From NCBI GenBank assembly GCA_004802725.1, contig SGPM01000581.1, positions 1 to 11,231 of the forward strand: a DNA stretch of 11,231 nucleotides, given 5' to 3'. A program made the translations under genes and the position numbers. The DNA is from Antrodiella citrinella (lineage: Eukaryota; Basidiomycota; Agaricomycetes; Polyporales; Steccherinaceae). Shown piece after piece: positions 1-8,737 of this stretch (position 1 is the first letter of the stretch; the number at the start of each line of letters is the position of its first letter). Below the pieces are notes generated by a model, which saw only the letters and a list, made by a program, of their open reading frames with translations, made no database searches and was not told where the DNA came from.

Positions 1-88
1 ATTCCTAGAACCTCGGCCCACCCTTACAACTCCTCTACTTACGCCCTTACGTGGTGTCCTCCTCCTGGAGTACCCCCATTGTTGGGTG
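1..88 (-). mobile_element. probable internal edge of an LTR retrotransposon (partial)
   Basis: This stretch lies just inside the putative LTR at 89-555 when the element is read on the minus strand. A TGGGGGTAC-like segment lies 9 nt after the LTR end and could be a primer-binding site, but I could not match it to a specific tRNA. No polypurine tract is present next to position 89, which argues against the opposite orientation. No gag or pol coding sequence is visible in these 88 bases; the rest of the element would lie outside the window. It could instead be unrelated flanking DNA. Confidence 0.3.
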
Positions 89-555
89 TGTTACTTCTGC
101 GTTCAGGAGCCCGTCTGGTGCATCAACAATCCCGTGTTACGACAAAGCATGTTAAGCCTGTCAAGTCTAGTCTGAGTGTATCTGGGTTCTTGCTTAAGAC
201 ACTTTGTATAATGAACAAAGGAGGTCAAGCTGAAGATAATCCTCAGCGAGACTACAGGTTTATATACTGGTACAGATATGCTGAGTCAAAGTAAAGGAAT
301 AAGCAGAAAGGCTTGGTAATACTATGAATGATGATGAATAAGCCTATGGCTTATGCTGAGTAAGTCAGTCACATGGACCGAGGTCATGTGCAAGGAAATC
401 AAGGGATATCTAAATAAGAATGATAACTATGGAGAAAGAGTCATGGAATGTGAAAGAATCTTGAAAAGGGGTTAAAGTCCAGGAGTAATACAGGTAAGTC
501 CAAAGAGGGGTCTTGTCGAAAGGAAAATAGGAGAAGTAAAGAGAAAACTGTAACA
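89..555 (-). mobile_element. putative long terminal repeat (5' LTR, minus orientation)
   Basis: On the minus strand the segment begins TGTTACAG and ends GAAGTAACA, giving matched TGTTAC/GTAACA ends with the canonical TG..CA termini of LTRs. A TATATAAA box lies at about 258-266, roughly 290 nt from the start, which fits a U3/R/U5 layout. Two short palindromes (ATAAGCC..GGCTTAT near 339-355 and CACATG..CATGTG near 370-392) fall in the U3-like part, as is common for LTR regulatory sequence. No long ORF is present. Coding similarity of the neighbouring peptidase gene stops exactly at 556, consistent with an insertion there. The alternative internal end at 135 (also TGTTAC on the plus strand) would give a 421-bp LTR. 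The second LTR and target-site duplication are not in the window, so the call rests on termini, TATA box and context. Confidence 0.45.
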
Positions 556-2975
556 CTGCCATTGAATCCATGGCAACGATAACGCAGTCAGTGCTGATCG
601 TTGCATGAGCCATATTGCGGTCAATGAGAGGGCGGATGGACTCACTCGACGACATTAGCATCCAAAGTCGACGGGTCCCGCTGCATAACAATCTGAACAG
701 GATTGATCACCGCGATCAAATACCAATGCGACCTGTATTAGAAATGATAAGAGATTTGCGTTACTCTCCGCATATTCTGGACATACTCTCCGCAAACTGG
801 CATCAAAATGGTGTGCCTGTTCCAGAGAGCGCGCGTGAGGTGGGGCTTGTCGCGCGCGAGGTAACCTATCAATTTATCCACCCTGTTGTAATGCCTGTGA
901 TGAAGAACTTAGTCAGTTATGTCTACTGGTTTCTTTGATGCCACTCACAGATCTTGCCCATGACGTGCGTCGAAGAGATTGCAGCCATTCACGGAATCCG
1001 TCGTTTCATCATTCTTATCATCATTCATACGCTTGTACACCATCCTACGAACAGAGTCAATGAAGGAAATAACACTGATTGGACCGGATAAAGTCACGCA
1101 CTGAATGCCAATATTGATCAGAGCATCGCTGAGATACAGCTCCGCGGCCAGAACACCTCTTTCCGGATGGCGTATCCTCAAGATATCGGTGTTCACGAGA
1201 GAGTGTGTCTCCCCACCCAATCCAGTCCAAGTGCCCGCACTGTAGTTGTTAAATGTTATCTTTCGTCGTCATCTACCATGGGAAAAATGAGAACGCATAC
1301 CCCGTGGTTACCTTGAAACCTCCCGACAGCATCGGCACCCAGCGCTCGGGGAAGACTTCACTCTCCCAACGCTTCGACAGTTTAGTCGCAAATGTGAGAG
1401 CCTTACTTTGCACATCGTATTCCACAGCGCTTCTCTCGCTCTTCTCGATATCTTTGTCGGAGCGCGACAAATCCCCGAAAATTCGATCTGCTCCCTCAGT
1501 CCGCGTTTTGATCTTCCCGGCCGAGGGACCGGCTGACTTGGTGCGCATGTCATCCACCTTTTGCTTCTGCTTCAAGGACACTGAGGTCGCCACGGGAGGA
1601 AGGACTTGGGATGGAACCGGCTTGTGTAACTTCATCCGTTCAGGAGATACGGTAGCACGGTGTGCGTCGCCTTTGCTGCTCGAGGGACCAGCTGACTCAG
1701 CAGCGATACTGACATCCTTGCTCTTCCGCTTTGCGGTCGTCAAAGTCACCACGGGACGAGTTGTCGGGGCGGGAAGTGGGGTATCTACCTCCATCGGGTC
1801 CGCACATGCAATCACCCGGGCCGATTTGGTGATTGCATCAGACAAGGATTTCGGGTCAGGTCTCGCTCTCTGGGTCGACGATTGGCCGACAGATGCGGGC
1901 TGCAAATCCTCCCGAACACGAGTCAGTGCCGCGTACGTCCTGTAAAATTTCAACAAAGGGCTCGCCAAGAAAAGTAGATAATGCGAGTCTCACCTTTCGG
2001 AACTTTCGTGGCGCGTCGCGGTTGCGTCCGAGCGTGACGAATGTGACGACGAAGGCGGCATCCTATTCACCGAGTTCAGTGCAAGCGGAAGTTAGATATA
2101 AAAAATACTAACAATCTTTCGGCGTAACGTTCGGCCGCGACAATCTTCGCCTTGATGGGCCGAGTTCCTCCGCCATTCGAGGAGGCAGCAGGGTGCACGT
2201 TCCTCGGATTTGGATACCTGAATGAAAATCAACTGTCAATCTGCACTCGCTCGGGCTGAAATCATGTGGGGCACTCACGGTTGCGTCATTCGATTTCGCT
2301 TGGCCATTAAGTCTTGATAGTCGCTAGACGGTAATAAAGCACTAATGCAACCGTTCAATGTACATACCAGTCGCAAATTGGACTTTGCGTGAAGCACTCA
2401 CTCCTTAATCCTCCGAGTAGCCGCGTTTCTACCATCTCCGTCTTCCTTCACATCATCAGCAGTAATACTACGTCGTGTAAGAGGGTCGATCGGTGCTGGG
2501 AGCGCTGTGAGAACATACTGTTCGAGCTCCTTCCTACTCTTCGCTAATCTGGCTTCGATATCGGACATTCCGCGTGCAGAAGGTCCTGGCTCGGCCATAC
2601 TACTGTAGAGCAACATTAGAGGAAATGAAAATGGGTGTGACGACATACCCAGCTCCGTAGATGTCAAGCAAGTTCGCCCGTCCAGCTGCAAGTCGCTGAA
2701 CCAAGGTCATCGCTGGTGTCACAGGCTCTGTCTCAGGCTCTGCATAGGCAGGACTTTCGAATCGAGCTTAGTGTTAGAACGTCGCCAGCACATAACCCAC
2801 TTACCCGCGTATCAGGGCCCTCATTGATGTTGCCTTCCTGCTCATCTCCCCCAATAACACCTCCATTTCACGGTCCTCAACATCTCTCTTCCCGAACGGC
2901 TGTAACAAGAATGGTCAGCGGACGTTGTTGTCGAATGCGTGATGTACGCACGTTGCTGCCGTGGCCGTTGCTCAT
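556..2975 (-). CDS. Ulp1/SENP-like cysteine peptidase (C48), 12 exons, 3' end interrupted
   Basis: The gene encodes a Ulp1-type peptidase, a family that removes SUMO or related modifiers from proteins. The exons that join in frame are 2975-2952, 2899-2805, 2753-2649, 2602-2402, 2341-2279, 2217-2113, 2062-1994, 1939-1301, 1239-949, 894-787, 732-646 and 593-556. Introns are 46-61 nt with GT..AG ends. The product is about 608 residues. The N-terminal half is charged and low in complexity, with SAGPS..K recurring. The peptidase domain begins near residue 463 (LYLSDALINIGIQ, matching the family's 'lnDtlInfgl' block). It continues through SVRRMVYKRM, then SHWYLIAVINP with catalytic His569, then DCVIVAMDSMA with catalytic Asp605. 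The family then expects a Q..(N/D)CG block with the catalytic Cys; no such block is found, because coding stops at the putative LTR. The gene is therefore probably inactive as it stands. The start at 2975 (MSNGHGSN) is the first Met in the joined frame; further 5' exons are possible. Family assignment is firm; exon ends are inferred by eye. Confidence 0.78.
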
Positions 2976-3480
2976 GGCCTGGAACGATTTGGATGACAGA
3001 GGATATACGGTACGAAGTAGCGCAAGCTGAAGAGCTCGGGCTCGTTGATGAACAGGCTGAAGAGCCTGGACAAGCAACAGAGGAAAGTGGAAGGTGGTGA
3101 GTGAGTGAGTCGTCGCGCACAAGACATTGCAATAATTCGCCAAAGTCATTTAAACTCCGCCTCAATATCTCGGGTTGTGCCGGCTGTCGGAAGCTCTTGC
3201 CTTTTATGGAACATAATTCACCGAAAACGGTAGGTTCCCTTCCTCATTGAGCCAAAGTGGCTGAGCGAGACTCTGCTACACGTTAGTTCGCCGTCGCCGT
3301 GGTCTCACCATCGCAACATTCATTTGGGCGTGACACACACACATGGATGTACATAGACAATATATATATTTTCATACTTCCTATCTACATGTCTCCCCGA
3401 GAGCCCGCACCCGAGCAATTGCATGGAGGAAAGGTTTTCCAATGGATTGCGCACCACACCGACGGTGTACCAGAGTGATA
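2976..3480. other. non-coding stretch upstream of the peptidase gene
   Basis: No convincing coding sequence is seen on either strand. The stretch holds two copies of the short hairpin motif close to the peptidase start (3023-3038 and 3053-3068), a GTGAGTGAGTGAG run near 3096, CA-rich sequence near 3330-3345 and an AT run (ATATATATAT) near 3360-3369 that could act as a TATA element for minus-strand transcription. It is best read as the 5' leader and promoter of the minus-strand gene. The open frames here are short and lack codon patterns like those of the neighbouring genes. Confidence 0.4.
3023..3068 (-). repeat. pair of short hairpin motifs near the peptidase gene start
   Basis: Two 16-nt hairpins lie 30 nt apart, 48-93 nt upstream of the proposed start codon. 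Read on the minus strand, the one at 3053-3068 has the stem CAGGCT/AGCCTG with loop CTTC. The one at 3023-3038 has CGAGCT/AGCTTG with the same loop, pairing through one G-U wobble that exists only in a minus-strand RNA. They match the motif found in the array at 3585-4740. Function is unknown. Confidence 0.55.
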
Positions 3481-3522
3481 AACACATCCACGCCGACGCC
3501 GATTAAGGAGAGACGTGAAAAT

Positions 3523-4740
3523 TCCGAACAGTTGGGAAGGGAGCACGAAATCCATGTGGGTGAGAAACGAGTAGAACGGCCGTACCGAACTGGACTACGC
3601 TGACGCCGCGTAAGAGAGTATCAAACACACACACCAAAGAGAAATAGACGCAAAACGCGAACGAGCTGAACAGCTCGGACGAGAGTGAGTTGAGCGGTGT
3701 AGGCGTAGGTTGGCACGAAACCGAGGTTGACCGAGAATCAAGCGGATTGGATGTACCGAACAATACAAGGGGAATACCGTGGTGCAGGTAAGGAGGAGGA
3801 AGTATGAATACCAGTGCTTACAAACATACTGCGCGAACAAGCTGAAGAGCTTGGACTAGATTGATTTGCACGGCGTCGGACCTGTAGGCGTGCATTAACA
3901 CTAAATCCAGCCTCAGTGAGAAATGAAAAGAGCGTACATACCGAGCGGAACAAAGAAGACACTGCCTAGCAGAGTAATGAATACACACACAAACACCTAT
4001 AAAAGTACTACTCGAACAAGCCGAAAAGCTTGGACGAGTCGGAGGAACAAGGTGTTGGACCTGTCGACTTACGCTAACATGAAATGTACAGCGAGAAACA
4101 AGTGAAATGGACTTACCGATCGTATCAAGGCAGGTGTCGCGCACGACATTCGCAAACATACACCCAGACTGAAAGGATTATACCTGTAAACATGTATTCT
4201 AATGATCTAAGGTAAGGCAAAGTCTTTTGAAAGACATGAGATATTTTGTGTCAGGCACTCACCAAGAACGCGATATAGTGGACACACAAACTCACGCCTC
4301 GCACATATGGAACTTGGAAACACGTACAGCCTCAAGCACGAGGAAAAAAGAAGCAGCAGTCTGGGTGTAAATAATGGCAGCATTGCAGCTCCAGAACGAG
4401 CTGAAGAGCTCGGACAGCGGAGTGAACGGTCATTGTAGAATGTCGATGAGTCGGTTTAGAATGTCTGACGGATGTGAGATACATTGAAGGAAGCGGTAAA
4501 CACCTACGAGACTCACCGAAGAGCACGAACACTCAGAAATCCGCATAATAACAATATCGTCATCACAGTACTAGAACGAGCTGAAGAGCTCGGACAGTAG
4601 AGTGGTTGGACATTGTGGAATGAGGTTAAGTAACGTTCGCGGCGTCGATTGAGCGAGCGTTTCACTGCAAACCGAGGTCGTGAAAAGTTGGTTGGGTTAG
4701 AAATCACCCCGTCGTTAGCCAAGTTGGAAATACGTACCTT
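3523..4740 (-). repeat. degenerate tandem array of exon-like units with hairpins
   Basis: Read on the minus strand, splice-donor-like sites recur at 4737, 4516, 4262, 4116, 3941, 3756 and 3585; four of them follow the shared word TTCG or ATCG. Spacing is 146-254 nt, and 171, 185 and 175 for the last four. Several have a matching acceptor 56-79 nt downstream (CTACAG at about 3882, CGACAG at about 4061, TTTACAG at about 4184), followed by GTCC or GTAT. Hairpin motifs follow at 4577-4592, 4397-4412, 4017-4032, 3838-3853 and 3662-3677, each followed by GTTC and flanked by shared T/G-rich words. Sequence between these landmarks has diverged strongly. No reading frame runs through the array, so it looks like duplicated non-coding exons or a decayed repeat rather than a protein gene. 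I do not recognise it from known elements. Confidence 0.5.
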
Positions 4741-4999
4741 GTACATTCTCAGACATTTCTACTGACTCAGAATTGTCCAAAATGTATCTGTGCTGCCCAC
4801 AGATGAACGTCTTCGTTGGACGGAAGGGCAACGGCAATTGCCGAATGCCTATTTTGGCGGTCGGCCAATTCCGGCCACTCTCTTCCCAACGACCACGTCG
4901 ACCGCCAACAACGATTTTTCCTCCATCCACTCATTCCCTCCACATTCACATCGCGCATTCACTCTCCTCTCCTCTCCACTTCCTTTTTCATCCTAACCC
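4741..4999. promoter_or_regulatory. putative divergent promoter region with CT-rich tract
   Basis: This segment separates the minus-strand array and peptidase from the plus-strand gene. At 4959-4992 there is a strongly pyrimidine-rich tract (ACTCTCCTCTCC...TTTTTCATCC) on the plus strand, of the kind that commonly precedes transcription starts in filamentous fungi. The two hairpins at 5000-5058 begin right after it. No clear TATA box is seen. Three plus-strand frames are open across the region, but their products are poor in coding character and I do not accept them as genes. Confidence 0.35.
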
Positions 5000-5058
5000 C
5001 AAGCTCTTCAGCTTGTCGTTGGACGAAATTCTCTGTCATCCCCGAGCTCTTCAGCTCG
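5000..5058 (+). repeat. two hairpin motifs in plus orientation
   Basis: The motif seen in the minus-strand array occurs here twice in the opposite orientation: CAAGCT-CTTC-AGCTTG at 5000-5015 and CGAGCT-CTTC-AGCTCG at 5043-5058. The CTTC loop is on the plus strand, that is, on the strand transcribed towards the downstream gene. The two stems differ at one base pair with a compensating change on the other arm (A-T against G-C), so pairing is kept. Confidence 0.6.
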
Positions 5059-5180
5059 TCGAGACTGGGTTTTCGTGGTGGTGCTTCTTCAAGCCCTGGA
5101 CATTCGAGATTTCTGAACGTGTGCAAGGTGTGTGTGTTTCTCTTCTCACTTTTGTACGATGGGCAGGCGTTTATGGCGTC

Positions 5181-5358
5181 CAAGAGTTCGGACGGTGGCC
5201 GGACGAAGAGCTGTCGGAGAAGCGTTGGAATTAGAGGTTCCTGCGGCGAGTACAAGGTGTGTTTCTTGTGCTAAGATACGTTGGACGAGCAGAGATTTAC
5301 TTCACTCAGGATCTCGGAAGGTGACCGGACGGAGACCTGCCGGGGAAGTCTTTCAATT
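5181..5358 (+). repeat. 52-bp duplicated segment (5181-5232 and 5307-5358)
   Basis: The two segments align without gaps over 52 bases with 39 identities by hand count and lie 126 bp apart. Each is followed within 25 nt by a donor-like GTGTGT (5257) or GTACGT (5375), so the unit resembles a duplicated small exon. In one shared frame the products are similar (PDEELSEKRWN against PDGDLPGKSFN), but that frame has a TAG just after the first copy and a TGA inside the second. The other frame, beginning at the ATG at 5159, reads MGRRLWRPRV and stays open to 5256. The segment probably belongs to the 5' exons of the downstream gene, but the splicing is not resolved. Confidence 0.5.
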
Positions 5359-5423
5359 TCTATGTCAGTGAACGGTACGTCGAATTCTGTGTTGTCGAAG
5401 ATGTTTAACTGAGATGCAATCAG

Positions 5424-8277
5424 GCCTGGCGTAACAAACACCCTTACTAGGTTTGTTTGGTTTTTCGTACTGTTGGTATTGCGTCCGCTCACCAGAACGG
5501 CTCAGGACGCCAAGCAAAAAGTGTCGTGATTTTAAGTCGTGTATCACCTTCGAGATCCAGAAACTGCGGCAAGGTATGTGTCGTGAAGGCTGTAATCGTG
5601 GAAAATTGGGCTAATAAGACACAGATTGTGATATGCAAGAAACCTCCAGCGTTTGCGTTACGCGCGAGGCTGAAGTAACGGTGGGTTACGGTGTTTGGTC
5701 CGATGTTGAGTGTATTTCTGACGTAGATAATGTACAGGTGCGTAGGTTCACGTCTGTGGGTCAAGTCTTTGCGGCACGAAAACCACGTCCTGTGGGGGTC
5801 AAACTACGGGGTACGGATTGCCTCCGATTCATGAAGCATCCTAAGGTCCTATATTGGTTCATATCTACGGCGAACATGGAGTTTATTCCCGAGTATCATT
5901 CGGAGAATCTGAGAGTTCAGTACTACGAGGACGGCATGCTGGGTGGCTTGGAGTACTTCAAATGGCCCCAAGTCTACGACGAGAAAGCGCGCTTTGCCAT
6001 AGCAGCGCCAGGCAATCCAGATCTCATGTATTCTACTCAGCAGTCCTTGCCTGTCATCGACGACGCTCATGTTCTGCCCAATTTTGTCGATCCCCTTGCG
6101 CCGTGGACTCATATGCGGCAAAAGAACTTCATCGTTTCTAAAGCTTTTACTTCGTTTGCGAAACGCAATGCTAGAGGTGGTGGTCATGTTCGTGGAGTTA
6201 CAGGATGTATTGGCCAGCTCCTTGGAGGATATGTCTTACAGCGCAAAAACGGCGATCACGCACGATGAGGAGCAGGCCGAAGTCTTACGTGTTCGCCTAC
6301 TTCACACGATGCGGAAGCTCCAAACCGGTGGACAGCTGCCCTTTATCACGATGCTCCTCTTTCGCGAATTCCAGCGTGTCCTTCTGGCCCTGCGAGGTTG
6401 GGTCATCTACTACTCTGTCGTTTGGCCCCGTCTGAATACCAAGGGCGACTTCGGTGACAAGGTGTTGCCTCTGCGTGGTGCGTTCTCCGATGACGAGGCA
6501 TTTGTGGCGGAGATGTATCGCGTTGGAGTGCCCGTTTGGTACATTCGACCCTTGGACACCATCGATTCCTCGACGATTGTGCATCGGAGTGTTGTTTCCG
6601 TCTCCGCTCGGAAGTCGTTCAGCGCGTCGTCTATGATGCATTTGGGTCGCCGTCCAGAGCATGCTCCTTCTTGGACGCGCAAGGCGTACGAGACTCCCAC
6701 CTCAACCACTCTTCTGGAACGGATCGATGTAGTCAGCGTTTCTCGTCAGGCGATTGTGTTGGCTGCGCAAGAATACAATCCCGCTCATGCATCGAAGGCA
6801 AGGAATTCAAGCACTCCTGATGACGTGCCTCGATTTTCGTTTGATAATGTGGGACCGGGTATGTCGGCGGAGGAGGTGAAGCGGAGGGAAGACATTTGCG
6901 ATCACAATTTAGGTGCTGAGATGGACGACATGGTCCAGGCGGACGACGCTGATAATTCATCTTGGGGTGAGCCTTTTGCGGTTTTGATAGAACAACTATT
7001 AATCTTCTTGTAATACCTTAGTTCCGAAACCAGTCGCAGAGCGAGATAGCCCAGCGTCGCCCACACAGGAGGACTTCCGCACCCTTGCGTACAGTGACGA
7101 CGACAACGACAATGATGAAGAGCCGCCGACCAATCGTATGCGAGTGAACGATGTGGGCTCTTCATCCACGGCTGGCGCTTCGACCTCCTCAGTTGCTAGG
7201 CCGTCTTTGCAGCAGCATGGGGAGCAGAATGTGCCAAGGCAGGCGTGGGTACCTGCCGACGCCCAGGGGTGGTCGTCGCTGGTCATCGCTTCTGGATTGG
7301 GAGATGTTGCTCGTGCCCGTCTCTTGTATTTCTTACCCTGTCCGCAACTGTTCTACGGAATGGACCTGACGAGCAAATCGGGAAGTCGCCGATTGCACAA
7401 TTGGCTTCGAGTTCGAATCTGGTGTCTGAATCAGGCACTGAACTCGGCGTCCCACGGAGCACTGTGGACGAAGTCGTGCTGGCGGGTTGCAATGGATGGC
7501 GAATATTATCGCATTCAAGACATTCCCGCGACCGACATCCAACCGCTCTCCTCCGCCTCCGATATTGCTGAGCTTCCTGTACACATCAGGCCTCCCCGAC
7601 CTGTCGCCGACGGTAAGACTCGGAAGAACAAGCGGCTGCGACAGGGAAACAACGCTCTTGTCCGAGCCGAACAGCGACGCAGAGCCGAGCGGGTTGATGT
7701 GAACGTGCGCTTCGGGGTTCACGCGAAGTTCGTGCCGCATGATGAGTCTGAGGAGCAGGAGTGGGGACGTTGGAAACTCTCTCAGGCAAAGGTTACCGGG
7801 AACACTGCCCTATGGCGCGAGGTTGTCTGGGAGTTGTCGGTCGCGAACTTCCGTCTCGAGCTTCTACATGTGGATCGCGTCCTTTGCCCTCACATCTACA
7901 CTGATTCCACCCAGGCTCTGCTCCGCTCTAACAAAATCATATCTGTTTGGAGTAGTGATGGTGCTGTGCTTCCTGATTGGACTCGCTCTCTGGAAGTCGA
8001 TTTGTTGAATTCCTCGGATGACAACGAACACGGGACAGCGTTGAAGTGTTTCGCTGACTGCATGTCCATTTGGCCTGGAGGATCGGAGATGACGAACTTG
8101 CTGGCAAAGTATGTCTGGCCGAAAGGCAACGTCTTGGATCGCCCGGATAATCAGCCCATTTTCATGTTCTACCTTCGGTCCGCCCATCTAGTGCTGAAGC
8201 GTGTTCCTACGATCCCTCTTGCCGCTCCGGAATCTATCGAGGACCATTACTATCTTCTCTCGACGCCGTCTTCATAA
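5424..8277 (+). CDS. uncharacterised large multi-exon protein, probably KDZ-element accessory gene
   Basis: I do not recognise this family. Exons that join in frame are 5424-5450, 5506-5573, 5625-5680, 5738-6133 (tentative end), 6204-6966 and 7022-8277, giving about 855 codons. The introns at 5451-5505, 5574-5624, 5681-5737 and 6967-7021 are 51-57 nt with good GT..AG ends. Further exons lie upstream (an intron at 5375-5423 fits), but the start codon is unresolved. The central part contains FISTANMEFIPEYHSENL and the block VLPNFVDPLAPWTHMRQKNF. The last exon has an acidic run (YSDDDNDNDEEPP), a basic run (KTRKNKRLRQ and AEQRRRAER) that could bind nucleic acid or direct nuclear entry, and a C-terminal block with LWREVVWELSVANFRLELL. 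No signal peptide or membrane segment stands out. It lies between a divergent Ulp1-like gene and a KDZ transposase in the same orientation, so a role in the transposon is plausible but inferred only from context. Between 6134 and 6203 the frame changes, by a 70-nt phase-0 intron or a frameshift. Confidence 0.65.
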
Positions 8278-8737
8278 ATTTGTATTATTGTTATGCATGA
8301 CCATTTGGACATTGTAGTTACCTCGGAGCGTAGTGTATGTTGTGATTGGTGACTTGGTTTTGTTGGCGTGTAGAAAACATGTATGGTTATTTGTATATAT
8401 CATTTCTTTCGATTTTGGACATAGATTCTGTACACAGCTGATCACGAGCGGAGCTTAATATCATTGTAGTGCGATCTTTCTTAATTTCAAATGCCCGAAA
8501 CTCGTGTTTTCGATATGATTAGTTTGGTATCCGCGGAACTGGTTAATTGTTGGGGAAAGGCGGAAGGCGGGACGCGATCTTTAGGCAAAGCCCAACCCAT
8601 TGGCGAGGTACGTTTGAAATTTGATATGTTTCCTCACCGCATGCTGATTGTGTTTTTTTTGGTATCTTTGTTGGAATAAAATGGCGAGACCTGTGATGGC
8701 GTGGCCGCTCCTCTACGTTTAGTTTTCCACAAAGATC
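8278..8737. other. spacer: 3' end of upstream gene and promoter of the transposase
   Basis: No coding sequence is supported. T-rich sequence with a TATATA word at about 8395-8400 follows the stop codon at 8275-8277, and an AATAAA lies at 8675-8680. Either could serve 3'-end formation of the upstream gene, or TATATA could belong to the transposase promoter. The transposase start codon at 8738 sits in a favourable context (AAGATCATGG). A 62-codon open frame at 8491-8679 has no recognisable feature. Confidence 0.4.

Noticed and set aside
89..555. Solo LTR left by recombination
   Set aside because: The bases next to the left end (CACCC on the minus strand) do not repeat the GGCAG at the right end, and peptidase coding does not resume in the 88 bases beyond, so an element extending left is the better reading.
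1253..1945. 230-codon open frame on the plus strand
   Set aside because: It is antisense to the large exon 1939-1301 of the peptidase gene, which joins in frame with exons on both sides and leads into a recognisable peptidase domain. The plus-strand product has no recognisable feature.
3838..4600. Repeated peptide (V-R/Q-ALQ-L/P-V) read through the hairpins on the minus strand
   Set aside because: The frame is not continuous between copies, and the changes are explained by stem pairing rather than by a pattern of synonymous substitution.
3523..4740. Regularly spaced short palindromic repeats resembling a CRISPR array
   Set aside because: The DNA is eukaryotic, the spacing is 146-254 nt, the repeats are only 16 nt and vary in stem sequence, and no cas genes are present.
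4773..5274. Overlapping open frames of about 150 codons on the plus strand
   Set aside because: Three frames are open together over CT-rich promoter-like sequence. The products are rich in Ser, Pro, His and Leu runs and contain the hairpin motif, and none joins convincingly to the downstream gene.
8491..8679. 62-codon open frame between the two plus-strand genes
   Set aside because: It has no domain or supporting splice sites and lies in T-rich spacer sequence; such a length is expected by chance.
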